Below are positions 1 through 9,423 of a DNA stretch of 64,000 nt, one piece after another (the first letter of the stretch is position 1; each line of letters begins with the position of its first letter). Location: contig NZ_CP045178.1 in the NCBI RefSeq assembly GCF_009296025.1, positions 4,030,001 to 4,094,000 on the forward strand. The letters are read 5' to 3'. The DNA comes from Streptomyces tsukubensis (GTDB taxonomy: Bacteria; Actinomycetota; Actinomycetes; Streptomycetales; Streptomycetaceae). Below the pieces are notes generated by a model. The model saw nothing but the letters and a program-made list of their open reading frames with translations. It had not been told where the DNA came from and did no database searches. A program made the position numbers and the translations under genes.

Positions 1-473
1 TGACCCTGGACTCCTACGAGGGCAAGGTCGACGAGTTGCACGCGGCGGCCGGGCGGATGGGCCGCACCAGCTACCACCGGGCGATCGAGGAGGTCGTCGC
101 CCACTACGACAAGCACTACGCGAAGGGCCACACGACAGGCTCGCCGGAGGGCTCCACGGGCGGCTCCGCCGCGGGCGGGGACCGTGTTCCCGCCCTCGTC
201 GTCTTCCAGACCGACGGCCCGCCCGACGTGCGCACCACCGCCACGCAGGCGCTGGCGGACGCCGCCGCGCTGCCGCTGTTCTGGCAGTTCGTGGCCTTCG
301 GTGAGCACGAAGCGAAGGGCTTCGACTACCTGCGCAAGCTGACCGCCGACAACGCGGCCTTCTTCCACGCGGGCCCGGCCCCGCGCGAGCTGACCGACGC
401 GGAACTGTACGAGGGCGTGCTCGCCGCCGTACCCGCTGCCGTACTGGCCACCGAGCCGGACGACGTGGCCTGA
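1..473 (+). CDS. VWA-domain protein, C-terminal part (5' end outside window)
   Basis: The reading frame is open from position 3, so the gene starts upstream of the window and only about 157 residues are visible. The visible part contains a VLxFxTDG-like strand ([10 protein letters not shown]) followed by alternating helices and strands, which is the C-terminal half of a von Willebrand factor A fold as found in the tellurium-resistance-associated VWA proteins of actinomycetes. A glycine/serine-rich insert ([13 protein letters not shown]) interrupts the domain. The metal-binding DxSxS motif would lie in the missing part, so metal binding cannot be judged. It ends 109 bp before metG and is unlikely to be functionally linked to it. 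Confidence 0.7.
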   Translation, partial: TLDSYEGKVDELHAAAGRMGRTSYHRAIEEVVAHYDKHYAKGHTTGSPEGSTGGSAAGGDRVPALVVFQTDGPPDVRTTATQALADAAALPLFWQFVAFGEHEAKGFDYLRKLTADNAAFFHAGPAPRELTDAELYEGVLAAVPAAVLATEPDDVA

Positions 474-582
474 GCAAGCACCACCGTCGTACGACGGGCG
501 GTGGCGGAGCCCCTGCGTGGGGGCCCCGTCACCGCCCGCGATCGAGGTGAATCCGGCTTCCGGGGGCCGATAGGATTTCGGC

Positions 583-2202
583 ATGGCGGCCACTGGAACC
601 GAGAAGCAGGGGTCGGGCACGTACTACGTCTCGACCCCCATCTACTACGTCAACGACGCTCCTCACCTGGGCCACGCCTACACGACCGTCGCAGGCGACG
701 TGCTCACGCGCTGGCACCGTCAGCGCGGCGAGAAGGTGTGGTACCTCACCGGCACGGACGAGCACGGTCAGAAGATCATGCGCACGGCCGAAGCCAACGG
801 GGTCACCCCGCAGGAGTGGTGCGACAAACTGGTCGAGGAGGCGTGGAAGCCGCTCTGGACCCACCTGAACATCGCCAACGACGATTTCATCAGGACGACG
901 GAGAAGCGGCACACGGACCGCGTCCAGGAGTTCGTGCAGGACCTGTACGACAAGGGCGAGATCTACAAGGGCGGCTACGAGGGCCCGTACTGCGTGGGGT
1001 GCGAGGAGTACAAGCTCCCCGGTGACCTGATCGACGGCGAGGACGCCGAAGGCAACACCGTGAAGCTGTGCGCGATCCACAAGAAGCCGGTGGAGATCCT
1101 CAAGGAGGAGAACTACTTCTTCAAGCTCTCCGAGTACGGCCCGAAGCTGCTGGAGTTCTACGAGGCCAACCCCGGCTTCATCCAGCCGGAGTCCGCCCGC
1201 AACGAGGTGCTGAACTTCGTGCGGCAGGGCCTCACCGACCTCTCCATCTCCCGTTCGACCTTCGACTGGGGCGTCCCCGTGCCCTGGGACGAGAAGCACG
1301 TGATCTACGTGTGGGTCGACGCCCTGCTGAACTACGCGACAGCGGTCGGCTACGGCGCCAACCAGGAGAAGTTCGACGCGACCTTCCCCGCCGACGTGCA
1401 CCTCGTCGGCAAGGACATCCTCCGCTTCCACGCGGTGATCTGGCCCGCGATGCTGATGGCCAACGGCCTGCCGCTGCCCGGCAAGGTCGCCGCCAACGGG
1501 TGGCTCATGGTCGGCGGCGAGAAGATGTCGAAGTCCAACCTGACGGGCATCAAGCCGCAGGACCTGACCTCGCACTTCGGCGTGGACGCCTACCGCTGGT
1601 ACTTCCTGCGCGCCATCGCCTTCGGCCAGGACGGCTCGTTCTCGTGGGAGGACTTCTCCGCCCGGTACACCTCCGAGCTGGCCAACGACTACGGCAACCT
1701 CGCCTCGCGCGTGGCCGCCATGGTCGGCAAGTACTTCGGCGGGACACTGCCGGAGGCGACCGCCGTAGGCGACGCCGAACGGGCCGTGCACCAAGGGCTG
1801 ACGAAGGCCGTCGCCGAGGCCGACCGCGCCATCGGTGACGAGCTGGACTTCGCGGGTGGCATCAGCGCCGTCTTCGACTTCGTGAAGCAGGTCAACGGCT
1901 ACCTCACCGAGCAGGAGCCCTGGAAGGTCGCGAAGGACACCAGCGACGAGGGCAGGGCCCGACTCGCGACGATCCTCTACACGGCCGCCGAGGCCCTGCG
2001 TGCCATGGCGGTGCTGCTCAACCCCGTCATGCCGGAGACCTCGCAGAAGCTGTGGGACTCGCTCGGCGCGCAGCCGGCCCTGGGCGGCCTCGCCGACCAG
2101 CGCGTCCAGGACGCGGCCGACTGGGGCAGGCTCCCCGCGGGCGTGACGGTGACCAAGGGCGCGGTGCTCTTCCCGCGCCTGGAGGAGCCGAAGACGGCGT
2201 AA
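583..2202 (+). CDS. metG: Methionyl-tRNA synthetase
   Basis: Class I aminoacyl-tRNA synthetase of 539 residues that charges tRNA(Met) in the cytoplasm. The HIGH signature appears as HLGH near residue 28 and the KMSKS loop appears intact (GGEKMSKSNLTG) near residue 312. A zinc-knuckle insert is visible as CVGC followed about 30 residues later by CAIH. The length matches the short actinobacterial form without a C-terminal tRNA-binding EMAP domain. The ATG at 583 is the first start that precedes the conserved YYVSTPIYYVND strand. The ribosome site is weak. The gene stands alone, with about 270 bp of repeat-rich DNA downstream. Confidence 0.97.
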   Translation: MAATGTEKQGSGTYYVSTPIYYVNDAPHLGHAYTTVAGDVLTRWHRQRGEKVWYLTGTDEHGQKIMRTAEANGVTPQEWCDKLVEEAWKPLWTHLNIANDDFIRTTEKRHTDRVQEFVQDLYDKGEIYKGGYEGPYCVGCEEYKLPGDLIDGEDAEGNTVKLCAIHKKPVEILKEENYFFKLSEYGPKLLEFYEANPGFIQPESARNEVLNFVRQGLTDLSISRSTFDWGVPVPWDEKHVIYVWVDALLNYATAVGYGANQEKFDATFPADVHLVGKDILRFHAVIWPAMLMANGLPLPGKVAANGWLMVGGEKMSKSNLTGIKPQDLTSHFGVDAYRWYFLRAIAFGQDGSFSWEDFSARYTSELANDYGNLASRVAAMVGKYFGGTLPEATAVGDAERAVHQGLTKAVAEADRAIGDELDFAGGISAVFDFVKQVNGYLTEQEPWKVAKDTSDEGRARLATILYTAAEALRAMAVLLNPVMPETSQKLWDSLGAQPALGGLADQRVQDAADWGRLPAGVTVTKGAVLFPRLEEPKTA

Positions 2203-2277
2203 CCCCGCCTCCGCTTCCCGCCTTCTCCCCCAAGGCCCCGGTGCCGGGCCGCCACGCCGAGTCGCGTGACGGTCGGT

Positions 2278-2368
2278 GCCGGGGCCCTGGTGTGTCCAGA
2301 GGCCCGCGCGTCCGGGGCCCTGTGGTCCGGGGCCCTGTGTGTCCGGGGGGCCCGCGCGTCCGGGGGCC
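2278..2368. repeat. GC-rich direct repeats downstream of metG
   Basis: A 17-bp core, GGCCCGCGCGTCCGGGG, occurs at 2301-2317 and again at 2349-2365, a period of 48 bp. Shorter GTCCGGGGCCCTGTG copies lie between them. The stretch between metG and the next gene (2203-2474) holds no convincing ORF. The repeats can fold into short GGGGCCC-type stems, but I cannot identify a classic terminator in them. Confidence 0.6.
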
Positions 2369-2474
2369 TCAGAGGTCGTTGCGACAGGGGGCGCCTCGGT
2401 CGTACACGGAGACGGGTCGGACACCTTGGGGTGTTTCGTGACTGAATGGGCGTCACGTGGGGAAAGTCTGGCTC

Positions 2475-3152
2475 ATGCGCACGCTCCGTACCCTCGCCGC
2501 CGTCACCTCGGCCGTCGCCACCACCGTCGCCCTGACGCTCACCGCGACCGTCACGGCCACCGCGTCCCCGCCCCCGGCCCCGGCCCCGGCCCCGGCCCCG
2601 GTGGCAGGATCGGTGCAGGACGGCAAGATCAAGGTCCCCGGTTTCCTCGCCCCCACCGATCTGCCGCCCCACGCCTCATCGAAGTGGCGGGCGTGGCCCG
2701 TCACCGCGGGCGTACCCGGCCCCGAACCGTACTGCCTGGACAAGGGCGCGATCCCCGCGGGGGCCGGCACGTATCACCGCTTCTTCCGTACGGAGTACGA
2801 CACCGAAGCCGGCCAGACCGCGGTCGTGACGAAGAGCGCGGAGGCGGCGAAGAAGCTCGCGGGATCACTGGGTGCCAGGGTCCTGGCCTGCGCGGACGGG
2901 TGGCTCGACACCGCGCCGGGTGGCAGCTCCGCGGGCTGGCGCGACTACGGCACGGTCGCGGGCGGGGCGCACGTCTACGGCGTGGACTCGTCGGTGCCCG
3001 ACTCCGAGCCCAGCGTGCACCTCTTCGCCATCGGGCGGGACGGCGCCACCGTGACAGCCGTGAACTGGGGGGAGATGGGAAGCCTGAAGCGGGTACCGAT
3101 CGCCGCGTTCAAGAAGACGGCGACCACCGCCGTGGAGAAGCTGTATCCCTGA
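2475..3152 (+). CDS. Small secreted protein of unknown function
   Basis: Encodes 225 residues. The N-terminus is a signal peptide: a basic start (MRTLRT), a hydrophobic Ala/Val/Thr stretch to about residue 30, then a proline-alanine spacer (PPPAPAPAPAP). The mature part has two cysteines about 45 residues apart (EPYCLDKG and VLACADG), consistent with a disulfide outside the cell. I do not recognise a family. I chose the ATG at 2475 over an upstream GTG at 2457 because GGGGAAAG lies about 9 bp upstream of it and because it puts the basic region at the very start. It is followed by a strong hairpin shared with aspS, with which it converges. Confidence 0.75.
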   Translation: MRTLRTLAAVTSAVATTVALTLTATVTATASPPPAPAPAPAPVAGSVQDGKIKVPGFLAPTDLPPHASSKWRAWPVTAGVPGPEPYCLDKGAIPAGAGTYHRFFRTEYDTEAGQTAVVTKSAEAAKKLAGSLGARVLACADGWLDTAPGGSSAGWRDYGTVAGGAHVYGVDSSVPDSEPSVHLFAIGRDGATVTAVNWGEMGSLKRVPIAAFKKTATTAVEKLYP

Positions 3153-3176
3153 CGGGCAGGGCAGCCGGACGACGAC

Positions 3177-3220
3177 AGGTGGGGAGGGACAGGCCGGTGA
3201 CGACCTGTCCCTCCCCACCT
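3177..3220. terminator. Bidirectional terminator between convergent genes
   Basis: The 17-bp arm 3177-3193 (AGGTGGGGAGGGACAGG) is the exact reverse complement of 3204-3220, with a 10-nt loop. It sits between the convergent ends of the secreted-protein gene and aspS. There is no clear T-run, which is usual for high-GC actinobacterial terminators. Confidence 0.85.
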
Positions 3221-3240
3221 GGTGCGCGTACGGTCCCGCT

Positions 3241-3281
3241 GCTTCTCCCGCGTGTTACCGCGCTTCTCCCGCGTGTTACCG
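3241..3281. repeat. Two-copy 21-bp tandem repeat at the end of aspS
   Basis: The 20-mer GCTTCTCCCGCGTGTTACCG occurs at 3241-3260 and again at 3262-3281, directly abutting the aspS stop codon region. It looks like a recent slippage duplication. Confidence 0.85.
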
Positions 3282-5045
3282 CTACTTCGTGACCGGCTTG
3301 CGCAGCTGGATGTTCAGCTCGCGCAGCCGCGACTCGTCCAGCTCGGTGGGCGCGCCCATCATCAGGTCCTGGGCGTTGCCGTTGAGCGGGAAGGTGATCG
3401 TCTCGCGGATGTTCGGCTCGTCGGCGAGGAGCATGACGATGCGGTCGACGCCGGGGGCGATGCCGCCGTGCGGCGGGGCGCCGAGGCGGAACGCGCGGAG
3501 CATGCCGGCGAACTCGTGCTCGACGGTCTCCCTGTCGTAGCCCGCGATCTCGAACGCCTTGAGCATGACCTCGGGTTCGTGGTTGCGGATCGCGCCCGAG
3601 GACAGCTCGATGCCGTTGCAGACGATGTCGTACTGCCACGCCAGAATGGACAGCGGGTCCTTGGACTCCAGGTCGTCCATGCCGCCCTGGGGCATCGAGA
3701 AGGGGTTGTGCGAGAAGTCGATCTTCCCGGTCTCCTCGTCCTTCTCGTACATCGGGAAGTCCACGATCCAGCAGAACCGGAAGACGCCCTCCTCGAAGTG
3801 GCCCGCGCGCTTGGCCGCCTCGACGCGGACCGCCGACATGATCTTCGAGACCTCGTCGAACTCGCCCGCGCCGAAGAAGACCGCGTGACCGGGGGTGAGG
3901 CCGAGGCGGTCGGTGAGCGCCTTGACGTTCTCCTCGGTGAGGAACTTGGCGATCGGTCCCGCCAGTGCCCCGTCCTCGCCGACCCGGACCCAGGCGAGAC
4001 CCTTCGCGCCCTGCTCGACCGCGTAGTCACCGAGGCCGTCGAAGAACTTGCGGGACTGCTTGGCCGTGTCGGGCACCGGCAGCGCGCGGACGTGCTTGCC
4101 CGCGAACGCCTTGAACTCCGAGCCCTCGAAGACATCGGTGATGTCGTGCAGTTCCAGCTTGGCCCGCAGGTCGGGCTTGTCGTTGCCGTACTTCAGCATC
4201 GACTCGCGGAACGGGATGCGCGGGAAGGGCGAGGTGACCTCCCGGCCGCCGCCGAACTCCGTGAACAGCTCCGTCATCAGCTTCTCGATCGGACGGAAGA
4301 CGTCCTCCTGCTCGACGAAGCTCATCTCGACGTCGAGCTGGTAGAACTCGCCGGGCGAACGGTCGGCGCGGGCGTCCTCGTCGCGGAAACACGGCGCGAT
4401 CTGGAAGTACCTGTCGAAGCCGGAGATCATCAGCAGCTGCTTGAACTGCTGCGGGGCCTGCGGCAGCGCGTAGAACCTGCCGGGGTTCAGGCGGGAGGGG
4501 ACCACGAAGTCACGGGCGCCCTCGGGGGAGGTCGCGGTGAGGATCGGGGTCGCCATCTCGTTGAAGCCGAGCGCCACCATCTTGCTGCGGATCGAGGCGA
4601 TCACCGAGGACCGCAGCATGATGTTGCGGTGCATGCGCTCGCGGCGCAGGTCGAGGAAGCGGTACTCAAGGCGCCGCTCCTCGTTGACGCCGTCCTCGGC
4701 GTTGATCGTGAAGGGGAGCGGGCCCGCCTCGCCGAGCACCTCGACCTCGGAGGCCTCGATCTCGATCTCGCCGGTGGGCAGGTCGGGGTTGACGTTGTCG
4801 GCGCCGCGCGAGACGACCTTGCCGTCGACGCGGACCACCGTCTCCTTGGACAGCTTGTCCAGGGTCTCGGCCGCCGCGGTGCCGGGGCGGGCCACGAGCT
4901 GCGTGATGCCGTAGTGGTCGCGCAGATCGATGAAGAGGATGCCACCCAGGTCTCGGCGATTGTGCAGCCAGCCGCTCAGCCGGACGTCGGTGCCGACGTC
5001 AGAGGCGCGGAGCTCGCCGCAGGTGTGGGACCTGTACCGATGCAT
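3282..5045 (-). CDS. aspS: Aspartyl-tRNA synthetase
   Basis: Class IIb synthetase of 587 residues. It opens with the OB-fold anticodon-binding domain (about residues 1-105, including [15 protein letters not shown]). The catalytic domain has motif 2 ([11 protein letters not shown]) and motif 3 ([14 protein letters not shown]). The large bacterial GAD insert lies between them (about residues 290-400, including [12 protein letters not shown]). Length and insert are those of bacterial AspRS; whether it is discriminating or also charges tRNA(Asn) cannot be decided here. The start ATG is at 5045 and the first residues [18 protein letters not shown] are typical of the family. It is divergent from the phosphatase gene at 5336. 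Confidence 0.97.
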   Translation of the reverse strand: MHRYRSHTCGELRASDVGTDVRLSGWLHNRRDLGGILFIDLRDHYGITQLVARPGTAAAETLDKLSKETVVRVDGKVVSRGADNVNPDLPTGEIEIEASEVEVLGEAGPLPFTINAEDGVNEERRLEYRFLDLRRERMHRNIMLRSSVIASIRSKMVALGFNEMATPILTATSPEGARDFVVPSRLNPGRFYALPQAPQQFKQLLMISGFDRYFQIAPCFRDEDARADRSPGEFYQLDVEMSFVEQEDVFRPIEKLMTELFTEFGGGREVTSPFPRIPFRESMLKYGNDKPDLRAKLELHDITDVFEGSEFKAFAGKHVRALPVPDTAKQSRKFFDGLGDYAVEQGAKGLAWVRVGEDGALAGPIAKFLTEENVKALTDRLGLTPGHAVFFGAGEFDEVSKIMSAVRVEAAKRAGHFEEGVFRFCWIVDFPMYEKDEETGKIDFSHNPFSMPQGGMDDLESKDPLSILAWQYDIVCNGIELSSGAIRNHEPEVMLKAFEIAGYDRETVEHEFAGMLRAFRLGAPPHGGIAPGVDRIVMLLADEPNIRETITFPLNGNAQDLMMGAPTELDESRLRELNIQLRKPVTK

Positions 5046-5335
5046 CGTTCATCCAAGTCTTCGCGGGTACTGATGGGCTTACTGAAGGGGGTACTGAAGG
5101 CGTCCTGATGGCTTACTGAGGCCTACTGGAGGGGCGCGACCTCCCCAGGTTACCGCCCACGCCCCATCGATCGATTTGGCATATCCATGCCAAGAAGTGG
5201 CGGGCTCCGGCAGGGAACGGGCGGGGGCCGCGCCCCCGGAACACCTGGCACGGCACGCCACCCCTTCGAGTACGCCCCGCCCCGCCCGGTGGCGCTCAGT
5301 GGCGGTGCGGCCACAGACATCCATAAAGTGGGGCA
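5046..5335. promoter_or_regulatory. Divergent promoter region with TTGGCAT palindrome
   Basis: This 290-bp gap separates aspS (reverse) and the phosphatase gene (forward) and has no plausible ORF. Near aspS there are short imperfect repeats of TACTGA/GGCTTACTGA (5067-5125). At 5176-5193 there is an 18-bp palindrome, TTGGCATATCCATGCCAA, with 7-bp perfect arms. It is about 145 bp upstream of the phosphatase start. It looks like a dimeric repressor site, but I cannot name the protein. Confidence 0.4.
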
Positions 5336-8080
5336 ATGCGCACCGAGGATTCCCTGCCCGAGGCTGGGGAGGTCCTGGCCGCCCTCGCCACCGGAGTCTG
5401 GCGCTGGGACGGCACCACCCGGAACGTCACGCTCGACGCGGAGGCGGCCCGGCTGCTCGGGCTGCCCGCCGAGCCTTCGACCGCCAGCGCGGCCCGGTTG
5501 CGCTCACGTATCCACCCCGCGGACTGGAGCGAGATCAGGGGCATCGTCAACCTCGCCATCACCGAAGGCACCGTCGCGGAGGCCAGGCTGCGGGTCATGG
5601 ACGGCGAAGAGAACGTACTGAGGGTCGTACGCAGCCGTTCGAGCCCCGTCGTCGGCGCTCCCGCGGCGCCCAGCGACCCCCGCCCCGCCCCGGATCTCCA
5701 CGCCCTCGTCGGCATCCTCCAAGAGGTGACCGAGCCCGCGCCCGGCGAGGCGGCCCGCGCCCCGCTGACCGGCGACTGGCGCCGCTCGCGTGAGGCGTTC
5801 CTGCTGGACGCGGGGCGGGCTCTGGCCGAGGCCAGGTCCACCAGCGAGGTCCTGCGCGTCGCGGAGGGGCTGGCCATGCCCGGCTTCTCACCGAGCGGCC
5901 TCGCCGTCTTCGGGGTCGAGGGCAACCGCCTCACGATCATCGGCCACCGGGGCTACGAGAAGGCGGACGAGACCCCCTTCACCGACCTCCCCCTCGACGC
6001 GGACTACCCGGCGGCCGAGGTGGCCCGCACCGGCCGCGCCATCTACCTCTCCGGCCCCGAGAAGTACGCGGAACGCTATCCGGCCACCTGGGATCTGGTG
6101 CGCGCCTTCAACCGCCGGTCCTGGGCCTTCCTGCCGCTGATCGTCGGCGAACGCGTCATGGGCGCCTGGCTGGCCGCGTTCGCCTACCCGGTCTCCTTCA
6201 CACCCGACGAGCGCGCCGTCCTCTCGACCGTCGCCAGGATGCTCGCGCAGGCCCTCACCCGGGCCGGCATCGCCGACTCCGAGCGCGAACTCACCGAAGG
6301 GCTCCAGAGGTCGCTGCTGCCGACGCTCGGGCCGAAGATCCCCGGGATGACGGTGGCCGCACGCTATGTGCCGACCGGCGGCGGGCTCCAGGTCGGCGGC
6401 GACTGGTACGACATGATCCCGCTGCCCTCGGGAAAGGTCGCCCTGGTCATCGGCGATGTGCAGGGCCACGACGTACGGGCAGCCGGGCTGATGGGCCAGT
6501 TGCGCATCGCCATCCGGGCCTACGCCGCCGAGGGGCACAGACCCGACGCGGTGCTGTCCCGGGCGACCCGGTTCCTCTCGGGGATCAGCGAGGGCGTCAC
6601 CCAGGACTCCGCGGACACGGACGACGACGCCCTCTGCCCCGACCCGCGCTACGCGACCTGCCTCTACGTCGAGACCGACCCGGCGGGCGGCATCCTGGAG
6701 ATCGCCCGCGCGGGCCACCCCGATCCGGTGATCCGGATGGCCGACGGCACCGTGATCCAGCGTCCCGTCGCGGGCGGGCTGCCGCTCGGCGTCGACCCGG
6801 ACGCGGACTATCCGACCACCCGGTTCGCCCTGGAGACCGGCGAGACGCTGATGCTCTGCACGGACGGGCTGATCGAGACCGGCGGCCACGACTTCGACAG
6901 CGGCTGGGGGCGCATCAAGACCGCCCTGGAGCAGAGCGCGGACGGCGACCTCGAACAGCTCGCCGACGACCTGGTGGCCGCCGTCCACGGGCCCGACGCC
7001 ACCGACCGCCCTGGGCCCCGGCCCAAAAGGCACGAGGACGACATCGCCGTCCTGCTGCTGCGCCGGGGCACCGACGGGATCGGCGGCAGGCTGGTCAGGC
7101 CGCCGGGGAGGCGCACCATCCTCTCCATCGCGCAGGCCGAACCGGAGCGTGTGGCGACCGCGCGCCAGCAGATCAGGGAGCTGCTGCACGACTGGCCCGA
7201 GCCCGACCAGGTGGACTCCGCCGTCCTGCTGGCCTCCGAGATGATCACCAACGTCCTGGTGCACACGGACGGCGACGCCCTCCTGGTGGCCGTACTCACG
7301 GGACCGCGCGGCGACCGCAGGATGCGGGTCGACGTCACCGACCCCAGCGACAACCTGCCGCACCGCCGCGACCCGGGCGAACTGGCGTCCTCAGGCCGGG
7401 GCCTGGTCCTGATGGAACTCCTCGCCGACGCCTGGGGCGTGGCACCCAGGGGGGACGGCAAGTCCATCTGGTTCGAGCTGCGGGAGAGCCATGAGGACGA
7501 GGCGGCCGCGGAAGCGGCGGCGGCCGCTGAAACGGCCGCGGGGGCGAAGATGAGGGCGGAGGCCGAGGCGGAGGCGGGGGCGGAGATGAAGGCGGAGGCC
7601 GAGACCGAAGCGGGGGCGGACGCGGAGGCGGAGGCCGGCGGGGGCGAGGACGCGAAGCTGCCGGACAGCGCGGGTGGAGCGGGTGACGCGGGCGGAGCGG
7701 GTGACACGGGCCAGGTGGGCGGGGCGGGCCACGCGGACGGACCGGGTGACAAGGGCCAGGTGGGCGGGCCGGGTGACACGGGCCACGCGCACGGACCGGG
7801 TCACGCGCACGGACCGGGCCACGCGGACGGACCCGGTGACACGGGCCACGCGCACGGGCCCGGTGACACGGGTGACGCGAGTGACACCGACGGACCGGGT
7901 GACACGAGCGGGCCGGACCACGCGGGCGGGACGGGCCACACGGACGGACCGGGTGACACGGGCCAGGTGGACGGACCGGGCGACACCGACGGACCGGGCG
8001 ACGCGGACGGGCCCGGTGACGCGGGTGACACGGACGGACCGGGTGACGCGGACGGACCGGGCCGCGCGGGCCGGTCCTGA
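5336..8080 (+). CDS. PAS-GAF-SpoIIE phosphatase-HATPase signalling protein with repetitive C-terminus
   Basis: A 914-residue regulator. Residues about 10-115 look like a PAS sensor and about 150-320 like a GAF domain. Residues about 330-560 are a SpoIIE-type PP2C serine phosphatase with metal-binding motifs VGGDWYDM and VIGDVQGHD. Residues about 575-720 are an anti-sigma-type HATPase (SAVLLASEMITNVLVHTDGD). Such Streptomyces proteins usually control anti-anti-sigma factors. Residues about 722-775 are Ala/Glu-rich, and from about 780 to the end there are repeats of GPGDTDG, GPGHADG and GHAHGPG. The tail has no assigned role and is probably disordered. The start ATG at 5336 follows AGTGGGG. Confidence 0.9.
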   Translation: MRTEDSLPEAGEVLAALATGVWRWDGTTRNVTLDAEAARLLGLPAEPSTASAARLRSRIHPADWSEIRGIVNLAITEGTVAEARLRVMDGEENVLRVVRSRSSPVVGAPAAPSDPRPAPDLHALVGILQEVTEPAPGEAARAPLTGDWRRSREAFLLDAGRALAEARSTSEVLRVAEGLAMPGFSPSGLAVFGVEGNRLTIIGHRGYEKADETPFTDLPLDADYPAAEVARTGRAIYLSGPEKYAERYPATWDLVRAFNRRSWAFLPLIVGERVMGAWLAAFAYPVSFTPDERAVLSTVARMLAQALTRAGIADSERELTEGLQRSLLPTLGPKIPGMTVAARYVPTGGGLQVGGDWYDMIPLPSGKVALVIGDVQGHDVRAAGLMGQLRIAIRAYAAEGHRPDAVLSRATRFLSGISEGVTQDSADTDDDALCPDPRYATCLYVETDPAGGILEIARAGHPDPVIRMADGTVIQRPVAGGLPLGVDPDADYPTTRFALETGETLMLCTDGLIETGGHDFDSGWGRIKTALEQSADGDLEQLADDLVAAVHGPDATDRPGPRPKRHEDDIAVLLLRRGTDGIGGRLVRPPGRRTILSIAQAEPERVATARQQIRELLHDWPEPDQVDSAVLLASEMITNVLVHTDGDALLVAVLTGPRGDRRMRVDVTDPSDNLPHRRDPGELASSGRGLVLMELLADAWGVAPRGDGKSIWFELRESHEDEAAAEAAAAAETAAGAKMRAEAEAEAGAEMKAEAETEAGADAEAEAGGGEDAKLPDSAGGAGDAGGAGDTGQVGGAGHADGPGDKGQVGGPGDTGHAHGPGHAHGPGHADGPGDTGHAHGPGDTGDASDTDGPGDTSGPDHAGGTGHTDGPGDTGQVDGPGDTDGPGDADGPGDAGDTDGPGDADGPGRAGRS
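7660..8076. repeat. In-frame coding repeats, GPGDTDG type
   Basis: A run of imperfect in-frame repeats built from GGACCGGGTGACACG-like units encodes the last 135 or so residues of the phosphatase. Unit length varies by whole codons, so the frame is kept. The reading frame ends cleanly in TGA at 8078-8080. Confidence 0.85.
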
Positions 8081-8098
8081 CCCCCGCCGACGTCCCGG

Positions 8099-9202
8099 TT
8101 ACGGTGCCGTGGCGGTCGCCCCGCTGTCCTCCACGCCGCCAGCGCCCCCGTGGCCGCCCCCGTTCCCGTACCGGTCCCTGATCTCCGAGAAGACCCCGAA
8201 GGCCGCCGCTGTCACCGGGACCGCGAGCAGCATGCCGAGGATTCCGGCGACCGAGGCGCCCGCGGTGATCGTGATCATCACGATGGCCGGGTGCATCTGG
8301 ACCGTACGGCTCTGGATCATCGGCTGAAGCAGATGGCCTTCGAGCACCTGTACGGCGACGACGACGCCGAGCGCCCACAGCGCGATGATGAACCCCCGGT
8401 CGGCGAGGGCCACCAGGATGGCGACCGCGCCGGAGAGGAACGCCCCCAGGTAGGGGATGTACGCGCCGACGAAGACGAGCGCCCCGAGCCCGACGGCGCC
8501 CGGCACCCCGAGGATCAGCAGTCCGATGGTGATGAACGACGCGTCGATGAGGGCGATGATCGTCGTACCGTGCATGAAGCCGGAGACCGCGCCGTAGGCG
8601 CGTCTGGCCATGGCCTCGACGGTGTCTGCGGTGCCGCCGGGTGAGAGCGAGCGGATGGTGCGCAGCGCGCGGTCGGCGTCGCGCAGGAAGAAGAACATCA
8701 GCAGCAGCGCGAGTACGGCGGCGGTGCCCGTCTGCGCCACGACGCTGAGCCCGCTGAGCACTCCGGAGGCGGCGGAACCGCCGAACTTGCTCAGCAGTTG
8801 TTTGGCGTTGTCCGCCATGTCCCCGGGCGAGACGCCTGAGGTGCCGAGCCGCTTGGCGACATCGTCGGCGGCCTGTTTGACGGAGTCCACGATCTGGTCG
8901 CCGGTGTCGAGGAGCGCGTTCACCACGATGTAGCCCGCGCCTCCGACGACGGCGACGACCGCGGCGCAGGTCACCCCCGCGGCCAGCGAACGCTGCACCT
9001 TCGCCTTGACGAGCAGCAGGTGGAGGGGGCGCAGCAGGGCGGTGCCGAGGAGGGCGAGAAGTACGGGGGTGACCGCGGTCTTGAGTACGACGCAGAGCCA
9101 GATGCCGACGGCGACGACCCCGGTCACCAGCAGCGCGACCGCGCACCAGGCGGCCACACGTCGCACGGGGTCAGGGAGCAGCGCTGCGGTCGGCTTGTAC
9201 AT
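8099..9202 (-). CDS. AI-2E family (PerM/YdiK-type) membrane transporter
   Basis: A 367-residue integral membrane protein of the AI-2 exporter superfamily. Hydrophobic segments flank a soluble loop (about residues 85-160). The C-terminal half has the family signature IPYLGAFLSG and a glycine-rich VAGILGMLLAVPVTA segment. Members export small molecules or ions; the substrate cannot be read from sequence. The ATG at 9202 begins MYKPTAALLPDP. It converges on the phosphatase gene, only 18 bp away. Confidence 0.9.
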   Translation of the reverse strand: MYKPTAALLPDPVRRVAAWCAVALLVTGVVAVGIWLCVVLKTAVTPVLLALLGTALLRPLHLLLVKAKVQRSLAAGVTCAAVVAVVGGAGYIVVNALLDTGDQIVDSVKQAADDVAKRLGTSGVSPGDMADNAKQLLSKFGGSAASGVLSGLSVVAQTGTAAVLALLLMFFFLRDADRALRTIRSLSPGGTADTVEAMARRAYGAVSGFMHGTTIIALIDASFITIGLLILGVPGAVGLGALVFVGAYIPYLGAFLSGAVAILVALADRGFIIALWALGVVVAVQVLEGHLLQPMIQSRTVQMHPAIVMITITAGASVAGILGMLLAVPVTAAAFGVFSEIRDRYGNGGGHGGAGGVEDSGATATAP

Positions 9203-9358
9203 CTGCTCAGCCGATCACGGGCGGACGGCGGAGGCGCGCTGGACGTGGCCGGGCGGGTGACGTGCCGTCATGTCCCGGCTCGGCCCTGCCCCGTGCGGGC
9301 GCGAGCCCCCTGCCCGCTCCGCCCCGCCCCGCCCCGCCCCGGTCTCCACGAGGAAACG

Positions 9359-9401
9359 GAAGACCGGGAGCCCATCGGGGGAGGTGGGCTCCCGGCCTTC
9401 C
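9359..9401 (-). terminator. Terminator for the pirin gene
   Basis: The perfect 11-bp arms CCGGGAGCCCA (9364-9374) and TGGGCTCCCGG (9385-9395) are extended by GGAAG/CTTCC with a mismatch. The hairpin lies about 25 bp past the pirin stop codon on the reverse strand. Confidence 0.8.
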
Positions 9402-9423
9402 GGTCGGGGGGTGCGGACGCATG

